From positions 1 through 62,000 of the forward strand of contig CAIIXF020000569.1 in NCBI GenBank assembly GCA_903813345.2: a stretch of 62,000 bases of DNA, given 5' to 3'. A program made the translations under genes and the position numbers. This document shows, piece by piece, positions 22,724 to 31,300 of this stretch. Origin of the DNA: Owenia fusiformis (lineage: Eukaryota > Annelida > Polychaeta > Sabellida > Oweniidae). Every line of letters starts with the position of its first letter. Position 1 is the first letter of the stretch. The notes beneath the pieces are model-generated. The model was not told the DNA's origin. It ran no database searches and was given only the letters and a program-made list of their open reading frames with translations.

Positions 22724-22830
22724 TTATTAGACTCCAGATGAAATCTGGAGTCTATTGTTTTCGTCAGTTTTCTTATTAGACTCCAGATTGAAAATCTGGA
22801 GTCTATTGCTTTTGCCAGTTTTATTATTAT
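22724..22830 (+). repeat. Head-hairpin modules, two copies (unit 14)
   Basis: Inverted repeats at 22728-22754 (12-bp stem, CGTCAG tail) and 22777-22805 (13-bp stem, GCCAG tail) followed by TTATT repeats. They lie directly behind the hairpin-less end of unit 13. Confidence 0.7.
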
Positions 22831-24785
22831 TATTATTATTCTTTCCGAACCAGTTTTCTCAGCAACTAGAAGACCTTACTCAAATCTACTTACAGGGTCA
22901 GTAAGGAGATGAGATCTAGTTTCTGGGAAATTAGGTTAAATTTTTATCTAGGTCAAAGGTCAAAATCTAGGTCAAATTTATAGTTTTCCTTATTTTTACG
23001 ATTCTGACACTACACTTTAATAATTTGCTTCAAAATTTTGTATACAGATAGCAAAGAGTGTGCTAATAGTGTTAGCCTTTTGCCGTCAGAAAGTTTTTTG
23101 ACCCACTTTTGAGATATGGTGTCCGAAAAGTAGGTCAAAATAAAAAGTTCTCCAAATTTAACGTATGAGTTATGAATTAAGAGTAGAATTTTCTCAGGAA
23201 TCCGAATCTGCAAACCAAATTCCGATCCGACTTTCGGTTTGGAAGTTATGGCGTTTTGAAAGCTCAAAAATCGCTAAATTTGGTGCCTATGTTAAGTCAA
23301 TGGGAAAAAAGACTTTTTCGAAGTGTAAAATACAAGATATAGACTGAGTACAGCTTAATATAATGAATGCTTATAAAAGAAGGGAACCTCAAAAGCTACA
23401 TAGCTTCAAAATTTGGACACCAAAATGCCTAGGTCAAAATCTAGGTCAAATTCATAGTTTTTCCTTATTTTAACGATTCTGACACTACACTTTAATAATT
23501 TACTTCAAAATTTTGTATACAGGTAGCAAAGAGTGTGCTAATAGTGTTAGCCTTTTGCCGTCAGAAAGTATTTTGACCCACTTTTGAGATATGGTGTCCG
23601 AAAAGTAGGTCAAAATAAAAAACTCTCCAAATTTAACGTATGAGCTATGAATTAAGGGTAGAATTTTCTGAGGAATCTGAATCTGCAAACCAAATTTCGA
23701 TCCGACTGCCGGTTCGGATGTTATGGCGTTTTGAAATCTCAAAAATCGCTAAATTTGGTGCCCCATGTTAAGTCAATGGGAAAAAAGACTTTTTCGAAGT
23801 GTAAAGTACAAGATATAGACTGGGTACAGCTCAACATAATGAACTTTTGTAAAAGAAGGGGACCTCAAAGCTACATAGCTTCAAAATTTGGACACAAAAA
23901 TGCCTAGGTCAAAATCTAGGTCAAATTCATAGTTTTTCCTTATTTTTATGATTCTGACACTACACTTTAATAATTTTCTTCAAAATTTTATATACAGGTA
24001 GCAAAGAGTGTGCTAATAGTGTAAGCCTTTTGCCGTCAGAGAGTATTTTGACCCACTTTTGAGATATGGTGTCCGAAAAGTAGGTCAAAATAAAAAGTTC
24101 TCCAAATTTAACATATGAGTTATGAATTAAGAGTAGAATTTTCTGAGGAATCCGAATCTGCAAACCAAATTTCGATCCGACTTCCGATTCTAAAGTTATG
24201 GCGTGTCCGAAAAGTAGGTCAAAATAAAAATTCGCCAAATTTAACGTATGAGTTATGAATTAGGGGTAGAATTTTCTCAGGAATCCGAATCTGCAAACCA
24301 AATTTCAATCCGACTATCGGTTCCAAAGTAATGGCTCGAAAATCGCTAAATTTGGTGCCCCATGTTATGTCAATGAGAAAAAAGATTTTTTGAAGTGTAA
24401 AATACAAGATATAGACTGAATACAGCTTAACATTCTGAAAGCCTATGAAAGAAGGGGACCCCGAAGCCTATCTAGCTTTAAAATTTGGACACCAAAATGC
24501 CTAGGTCAAAATCTAGGTCAAATTCATAGTTTTTCCTTATTTTTGCGATTCTGACATTACACTTTAATGATTTACTTCGAAATTTTGTATACAGGTAGCA
24601 AAGAGTGTGCTTATAGTGTTAGCCTTTTGCCGTCACAAAGTATTTTGACCCACTTTTGAGATATGGTGTCCTAAAAATAGGTCAAAATAAAAAATTCTCA
24701 AAATATCCCTTATGAGTGAATTAAAGGTAAAATTTTCCCAGGAATCCGAATCTGCAAACCAAATTTCAATCCGACTTCCGGTCAA

Positions 24786-24996
24786 AAATTCCTACTTACC
24801 TACCTACCTACATACCTACTTGGCTACCTACTTAGCTACCTACTTCTCAGCTACTTGGCTACCTACTCAGCTACTTACTCAGCTACCTACTCAGCTGCTT
24901 ACTCAGCTACCTACTCAGCTACTTACTCAATTACTTAATCATCTACGTACTCAGCTTCCTACTCAGTTACTTACTCAGCTCTTTACTCAAGTAAAT
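24786..24996 (+). repeat. 12-bp CTACTTACTCAG minisatellite
   Basis: About 17 imperfect copies of CTACYTACTCAG occupy the slot that normally holds CCTAT or GGATGACTCAGC repeats. The first few copies read CTACCTACCTAC and later ones CTACTTACTCAG. The ACTCAGC core resembles that of GATGACTCAGC. The long open frame across it (Pro-Thr-Gln-Leu-Leu-Thr-Gln-Leu repeats) simply follows from a period divisible by three. Confidence 0.75.
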
Positions 24997-25040
24997 CAAT
25001 CTGGAGTCTTAAATTGAACTTGTTCAATTTACATGTCTAG

Positions 25041-25220
25041 TTATTCTTTTTCTTCTTATTCTTATTAGACTCCAGATTGAAAATCTGGAGTCTATTGCTT
25101 TTGCCAGTTTTCTTATTAGACTCCAGATGTCAATCTGGAGTCTATTGTTTTTGTCAGTATTCTTATTAGACTCCAGATGTCAATCTGGAGTCTATTGTTT
25201 TTGTCAGTATTCTTATTATT
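25041..25220 (+). repeat. Head-hairpin modules, three copies (unit 15)
   Basis: Inverted repeats at 25066-25094 (13-bp stem), 25117-25144 and 25167-25194 (12-bp stem, loop GTCA). The last two are exact tandem copies with a 50-bp period, the clearest case of simple tandem duplication of the module. Confidence 0.7.
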
Positions 25221-26495
25221 ATTATTCTGTAACCGTTTTTTCAATAATTATAAGGTATCCAGTAAAGACCATTATACAGTTCATTTAGGTTCAGTATCTA
25301 GTTGGTGGGAAATTGGGTCAAATTTTTATCTAGGTCAAAGGTCAAGAACTAGGTCAAATCCAGTACTTTGTCACTTTTTTAGATTTTCTCGGTCGTCCTT
25401 CAATATTTTTGATCCGGGTTTTTTTCATTGTGTTCCTTATAAAAAAGTAGGAAAGCTAGGGTCGATTTAGTTTTTTGATATCTCAAACCGATTTCGAGAT
25501 ATCAGTGTCCGAAAAGGAGGTCCAAAAATCAAGTTCTCCGAATCAAATGTCTAGGATATTATTCTTATAGGAAATTTTCTCAGGATTCCGAATCTGAAAA
25601 CCAAATTCGAATCAGACTTCCGGTTCGGAAGTTATGGCGTTTTGAAAGCTCAAAAATCGCTAAATTTGGTGCCCATGTTAAGTCAATGGGAAAAATGATT
25701 TTTTTGAAGTGAAAAATACGAAATATAGACTGAGTTCAGCTTAATTTAATAAAAGCTTTTAAAAGAAGGGGACCTAAAAAGCCATCTAGCTTCAAAATTT
25801 GGACACCAAAATGCCTAGGTCAAAATCTAGGTCAAATTCAAGGGTTTTCCTTATTTTTGCGATTCTGACACTACACTTCAATAATATTCTTCGAAATTGT
25901 GTATACATGTAGCTAAGAGTGTGCTAATAGTGTTAGCCTTTTGCCGTCAGAAAGTATTTTGACCCACTTTTGAGATATGGTGTCCGAAATGTAGGTCAAA
26001 ATAAAAATTTCTCCAAATTTGACGTTTGAGTTATGAATTAGGGGTAGAATTTTGTCAGGAATCCGAATCTTTAAACATAATTTCGATCCGACTTCCGGTT
26101 CGGAAGTTATGGCGTTTTGAAATTTCGGAAAATCTATCTGATGGTATCCTGATAGAAAGTCAAGAGTAGAGAAGAAAGTATTGAAAAATTCATCCATCCT
26201 TCCTATGTGATCCTAACCTATCACATCCTATCCTTCCTATCTATCCTTCCTTCGTATCCTTTCCTTTCTATCCTTCCTATCCTCTCCTATCATATCCTTT
26301 CTTCCTATTCGTTCTATCCTTCTTTCTTATTCTATCCAATCGTTCCTTCCCATTCTATCCTATCCTACCTTCAATTTTATCCATCCATCTTATTCTGGAT
26401 GACTCAGCTTATTCTGGCTTATTTTAGATGACTGGGCTTAAAAAAGTCTAGATCTGGAGTCTGAAATTGAACTTCGTTCAATTTCCAAAGTCTAG
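25041..26495 (+). mobile_element. Array unit 15, subfamily A
   Basis: Three head hairpins, then the body TTATTCTGTAACCGTTTTTTCAATAA. The body is almost identical to unit 16, offset about 1,280 bp, and closely related to unit 21. One module (near 25935); CCTAT tract at about 26187-26390. The second GGATGACT repeat has collapsed to TTCTGGCTTATTTTAGATGACTGGGC, a lesion shared with unit 16. CTAG is at 26492-26495. Confidence 0.6.
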
Positions 26496-27770
26496 TTATT
26501 ATTATTCTGTAACCGTTTTTTCAATAACTATAAGGTATCCAGTAAAGACCATTATACAGTTCATTTAGGTTCAGTATCTAGTTGGTGGGAAATTGGGTCA
26601 AATTTTTATCTAGGTCAAAGGTCAAGAACTAGGTCAAATCCAGTACTTTGTCACTTTTTTCGATTTTCTCGGTCGTCCTTCAATATTTTCGTTCCGGTTT
26701 TTTTTCATTGTGTTCCTCATAAAAAAGTAGGAAAGCTAGGGTGATTTAGTTTTTTGATATCTCAAACCGATTTCGAGATATCAGTGTCCGAAAAGGAGGT
26801 CCAAAAATCAAGTTCTCCGAATCAAATGTCTAGGATATTAGTCTTATAGGAAATTTTCTCAGGATTCCGAATCTGAAAACCAAATTCAAATCAGACTTCC
26901 GGTTCGGAAGTTATGGCGTTTTGAAAGCTCAAAAATCGCTAAATTTGGTGCCCATGTTAAGTCAATGGGAAAAATGATTTTTTTGAAGTGAAAAATACGA
27001 AATATAGACTGAGTTCAGCTTAATTTAATAAAAGCTTTTAAAAGAAGGGGACCTAAAAAGCCATCTAGCTTCAAAATTTGGACACCAAAATGCCTAGGTC
27101 AAAATCTAGGTCAAATTCAAGGGTTTTCCTTATTTTTGCGATTCTGACACTACACTTCAATAATATTCTTCGAAATTGTGTATACATGTAGCTAAGAGTG
27201 TGCTAATAGTGTTAGCCTTTTGCCGTCAGAAAGTATTTTGACCCACTTTTGAGATATGGTGTCCGAAATGTAGGTCAAAATAAAAATTTCTCCAAATTTG
27301 ACGTTTGAGTTATGAATTAGGGGTAGAATTTTGTCAGGAATCCGAATCTTTAAACCAAATTTCGATCCGACTTCCGGTTCGGAAGTTATGGCGTTTTGAA
27401 ATTTCGGAAAATCTATCTGATGGTATCCTGATAGAAAGTCAAGAGTAGAGAAGAAAATATTGAAAAATTTATCCATCCTTCCTATGTGATCCTATCCTAT
27501 CCTATCCTTCCTATCTATCCTTCCTTCGTATTCTTTCCTTTCTATCCTTCCTATCCTCTCCTATCATATCCTTTCTTCCTATTCGTTCTATCCTTCTTTC
27601 TTATTCTATCCAATCGTTCCTTCCCATTCTATCCTATCCTACCTTCCTATTTTATCCATCCATCTTATTCTGGATGACTCAGCTTATTCTGGCTTATTTT
27701 AGATGACTGGGCTTAAAAAAGTCTAGATCTGGAGTCTGAAATTGAACTTCGTTCAATTTCCAAAGTCTAG
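26496..27770 (+). mobile_element. Array unit 16, subfamily A, abuts the 717-bp satellite
   Basis: Same body as unit 15 but without head hairpins, and the shortest complete unit (1,275 bp). One module (near 27215); CCTAT tract at about 27469-27665. Its CTAG (27767-27770) is followed not by TTATT but directly by TGATTTTTGC, the first base of the satellite. The boundary is therefore at base resolution on a unit end. Confidence 0.6.
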
Positions 27771-27771
27771 T

Positions 27772-27806
27772 GATTTTTGCTTTCGTATGTGCAAAAAGCA
27801 AAAATC
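27772..27806 (+). repeat. Satellite head hairpin, 12-bp perfect stem
   Basis: Arms GATTTTTGCTTT (27772-27783) and AAAGCAAAAATC (27795-27806) are exact reverse complements around an 11-nt loop. It occupies the position, relative to the following TTCTCA-CAACNAGAG motif, that the AGACTCCAG hairpins hold in the long units, but its sequence is unrelated. It recurs every 717 bp. Confidence 0.85.
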
Positions 27807-27896
27807 CTCCTCACACACGTTCTCACCAACGAGAGATATTTGGATAAATCTACTCATACACGTTGTTAGGGGGCTAGGCGTAGTCGGTGGGAAATT

Positions 27897-27938
27897 AGGT
27901 CAAATCCTTATCTGGGTCAAAGGTCGAAATCTAGGTCG
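27897..27938 (+). promoter_or_regulatory. Degenerate AGGTCA half-site cluster in the satellite monomer
   Basis: AGGTCA at 27897-27902, GGGTCAAAGGTCG at 27914-27926 and AGGTCG at 27933-27938. The spacing matches the cluster in the long units, but three of the four half-sites have changed, two of them ending in CG. This is homology evidence for the monomer's origin. Whether any nuclear receptor binds is unknown. Confidence 0.5.
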
Positions 27939-28082
27939 AAATCTGCATTTCCGCTATTTTGGCCTCTCGAGCCTCCTTAAGAAGTCAGAATCGGAGGAAA
28001 ACTAGCTGGTCGGAAAGACAGTTTTCCGAGCATTAAAAAAACAGTGAACCAAATTTCAATCCGACCATTAGTTATCGAGATA

Positions 28083-28103
28083 TACGCGTTTGAAGTTCGC
28101 GTA
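28083..28103 (+). repeat. Inverted repeat TACGCG / CGCGTA in the satellite monomer
   Basis: A perfect 6-bp stem with a 9-nt loop (TTTGAAGTT). The aligned position in the long units carries a different inverted repeat, TTTTGA / TCAAAA around AAGC. Confidence 0.5.
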
Positions 28104-28136
28104 CGGGCCACCGTTGCCGTATATCTAGACGACACC

Positions 28137-28155
28137 TGGTATACACTTGGTATAC
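28137..28155 (+). repeat. TGGTATAC direct repeat in the satellite monomer
   Basis: TGGTATAC at 28137-28144 and again at 28148-28155, 11 bp apart. The long units have GTGTATACATGTAGC or TTGTATACAGGTAGC at the comparable place in their internal module. Confidence 0.5.
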
Positions 28156-28300
28156 GTATCTCTGCGAACAACAGACATTTGAAAGAAAATAGGCCCGAAG
28201 GATGACTAGAGCATTTCTAAAACAACGATTCCCTTCGTCAAACTAACGATTGCGGAATGTAGAACGACACGTACGCTGCTCGAATCTACGTCGAAAGCTC

Positions 28301-28308
28301 TATATAAA
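28301..28308 (+). promoter_or_regulatory. TATA-box-like TATATAAA in each satellite monomer
   Basis: TATATAAA matches the eukaryotic TATA consensus and sits in the GC/CpG-rich right half of the monomer, which is not shared with the long units. Because the array is perfect it recurs 24 times at 717-bp spacing. No downstream open frame or recognised RNA gene supports an actual promoter. It could be chance. Confidence 0.25.
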
Positions 28309-28315
28309 CGTCTGG

Positions 28316-28345
28316 AAGGCCTATTTTTTGAAGGACTATTTTTTG
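28316..28345 (+). repeat. 15-bp tandem duplication with T6 tracts in the satellite monomer
   Basis: AAGGCCTATTTTTTG (28316-28330) is followed at once by AAGGACTATTTTTTG (28331-28345), 14 of 15 bases identical. It lies 8 bp after the TATATAAA motif. Confidence 0.7.
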
Positions 28346-31300
28346 ACCTCGACGGATCCGCGAAGCACGAGCCAGGCATTCTCCCCAACTACCTCCCTAG
28401 ATTCCCCGACCTTTAATCGACCATTATAGGCCCTCAGAGCGTCCGTAGAGCCATTAGCCTCTATACGCGTATGGGCAAATCCTATTATGATTTTTGCTTT
28501 CGTATGTGCAAAAAGCAAAAATCCTCCTCACACACGTTCTCACCAACGAGAGATATTTGGATAAATCTACTCATACACGTTGTTAGGGGGCTAGGCGTAG
28601 TCGGTGGGAAATTAGGTCAAATCCTTATCTGGGTCAAAGGTCGAAATCTAGGTCGAAATCTGCATTTCCGCTATTTTGGCCTCTCGAGCCTCCTTAAGAA
28701 GTCAGAATCGGAGGAAAACTAGCTGGTCGGAAAGACAGTTTTCCGAGCATTAAAAAAACAGTGAACCAAATTTCAATCCGACCATTAGTTATCGAGATAT
28801 ACGCGTTTGAAGTTCGCGTACGGGCCACCGTTGCCGTATATCTAGACGACACCTGGTATACACTTGGTATACGTATCTCTGCGAACAACAGACATTTGAA
28901 AGAAAATAGGCCCGAAGGATGACTAGAGCATTTCTAAAACAACGATTCCCTTCGTCAAACTAACGATTGCGGAATGTAGAACGACACGTACGCTGCTCGA
29001 ATCTACGTCGAAAGCTCTATATAAACGTCTGGAAGGCCTATTTTTTGAAGGACTATTTTTTGACCTCGACGGATCCGCGAAGCACGAGCCAGGCATTCTC
29101 CCCAACTACCTCCCTAGATTCCCCGACCTTTAATCGACCATTATAGGCCCTCAGAGCGTCCGTAGAGCCATTAGCCTCTATACGCGTATGGGCAAATCCT
29201 ATTATGATTTTTGCTTTCGTATGTGCAAAAAGCAAAAATCCTCCTCACACACGTTCTCACCAACGAGAGATATTTGGATAAATCTACTCATACACGTTGT
29301 TAGGGGGCTAGGCGTAGTCGGTGGGAAATTAGGTCAAATCCTTATCTGGGTCAAAGGTCGAAATCTAGGTCGAAATCTGCATTTCCGCTATTTTGGCCTC
29401 TCGAGCCTCCTTAAGAAGTCAGAATCGGAGGAAAACTAGCTGGTCGGAAAGACAGTTTTCCGAGCATTAAAAAAACAGTGAACCAAATTTCAATCCGACC
29501 ATTAGTTATCGAGATATACGCGTTTGAAGTTCGCGTACGGGCCACCGTTGCCGTATATCTAGACGACACCTGGTATACACTTGGTATACGTATCTCTGCG
29601 AACAACAGACATTTGAAAGAAAATAGGCCCGAAGGATGACTAGAGCATTTCTAAAACAACGATTCCCTTCGTCAAACTAACGATTGCGGAATGTAGAACG
29701 ACACGTACGCTGCTCGAATCTACGTCGAAAGCTCTATATAAACGTCTGGAAGGCCTATTTTTTGAAGGACTATTTTTTGACCTCGACGGATCCGCGAAGC
29801 ACGAGCCAGGCATTCTCCCCAACTACCTCCCTAGATTCCCCGACCTTTAATCGACCATTATAGGCCCTCAGAGCGTCCGTAGAGCCATTAGCCTCTATAC
29901 GCGTATGGGCAAATCCTATTATGATTTTTGCTTTCGTATGTGCAAAAAGCAAAAATCCTCCTCACACACGTTCTCACCAACGAGAGATATTTGGATAAAT
30001 CTACTCATACACGTTGTTAGGGGGCTAGGCGTAGTCGGTGGGAAATTAGGTCAAATCCTTATCTGGGTCAAAGGTCGAAATCTAGGTCGAAATCTGCATT
30101 TCCGCTATTTTGGCCTCTCGAGCCTCCTTAAGAAGTCAGAATCGGAGGAAAACTAGCTGGTCGGAAAGACAGTTTTCCGAGCATTAAAAAAACAGTGAAC
30201 CAAATTTCAATCCGACCATTAGTTATCGAGATATACGCGTTTGAAGTTCGCGTACGGGCCACCGTTGCCGTATATCTAGACGACACCTGGTATACACTTG
30301 GTATACGTATCTCTGCGAACAACAGACATTTGAAAGAAAATAGGCCCGAAGGATGACTAGAGCATTTCTAAAACAACGATTCCCTTCGTCAAACTAACGA
30401 TTGCGGAATGTAGAACGACACGTACGCTGCTCGAATCTACGTCGAAAGCTCTATATAAACGTCTGGAAGGCCTATTTTTTGAAGGACTATTTTTTGACCT
30501 CGACGGATCCGCGAAGCACGAGCCAGGCATTCTCCCCAACTACCTCCCTAGATTCCCCGACCTTTAATCGACCATTATAGGCCCTCAGAGCGTCCGTAGA
30601 GCCATTAGCCTCTATACGCGTATGGGCAAATCCTATTATGATTTTTGCTTTCGTATGTGCAAAAAGCAAAAATCCTCCTCACACACGTTCTCACCAACGA
30701 GAGATATTTGGATAAATCTACTCATACACGTTGTTAGGGGGCTAGGCGTAGTCGGTGGGAAATTAGGTCAAATCCTTATCTGGGTCAAAGGTCGAAATCT
30801 AGGTCGAAATCTGCATTTCCGCTATTTTGGCCTCTCGAGCCTCCTTAAGAAGTCAGAATCGGAGGAAAACTAGCTGGTCGGAAAGACAGTTTTCCGAGCA
30901 TTAAAAAAACAGTGAACCAAATTTCAATCCGACCATTAGTTATCGAGATATACGCGTTTGAAGTTCGCGTACGGGCCACCGTTGCCGTATATCTAGACGA
31001 CACCTGGTATACACTTGGTATACGTATCTCTGCGAACAACAGACATTTGAAAGAAAATAGGCCCGAAGGATGACTAGAGCATTTCTAAAACAACGATTCC
31101 CTTCGTCAAACTAACGATTGCGGAATGTAGAACGACACGTACGCTGCTCGAATCTACGTCGAAAGCTCTATATAAACGTCTGGAAGGCCTATTTTTTGAA
31201 GGACTATTTTTTGACCTCGACGGATCCGCGAAGCACGAGCCAGGCATTCTCCCCAACTACCTCCCTAGATTCCCCGACCTTTAATCGACCATTATAGGCC

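Larger units (their letters stand above)
22724..25040 (+). mobile_element. Array unit 14, subfamily B, four modules and minisatellite
   Basis: Two head hairpins and a CTTTCCGAACCAGTTTTCTCAGCAAC head. Four internal modules follow (near 23080, 23551, 24023 and 24623). The last submodule is cut in the middle of its ACTTCCGGT / TCGGAAGT palindrome at 24782. From there the usual tail is replaced by a 12-bp minisatellite. The B-type end (hairpin with TT loop, ACATGTCTAG) is retained, with CTAG at 25037-25040. Confidence 0.6.
27771..28487 (+). repeat. Reference 717-bp monomer, diverged relative of the long units
   Basis: Collinear landmarks shared with the long units, in order: a head hairpin; TTCTCACCAACGAGAG (compare TTCTCAGCAACTAGAG); GGTGGGAAATTAGGTCAAAT at about 27887-27905; GGGTCAAAGGTCG (27914-27926, compare AGGTCAAAGGTCA); CTAGGTCGAAAT; GTTTTCCGAGCATT; CCAAATTTCAATCCGAC followed by TTAGTTATCGAG (compare CCAAATTTCGATCCGAC ... 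GAAGTTATGG); GGTATAC; and GGATGACTAGAGC (compare GGATGACTCAGC). The right-hand ~270 bp have no evident counterpart. No CTAG end, terminal hairpin or CCTAT tract is present. Confidence 0.7.

Noticed and set aside
24712-25017. 101-codon frame with Leu-Thr-Gln-Leu-Pro-Thr-Gln repeats
   Set aside because: Period-12 minisatellite; repeats divisible by three automatically yield a long periodic frame.
28471-28722. 83-codon open frame (and three minus-strand frames of 60-64 codons) repeated in every 717-bp monomer
   Set aside because: Repetition only reflects the identical satellite. The frame starts before the hairpin, crosses the non-coding AGGTCA cluster shared with the long units, and resembles no protein family I know. 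Identical copies give no test of coding constraint.
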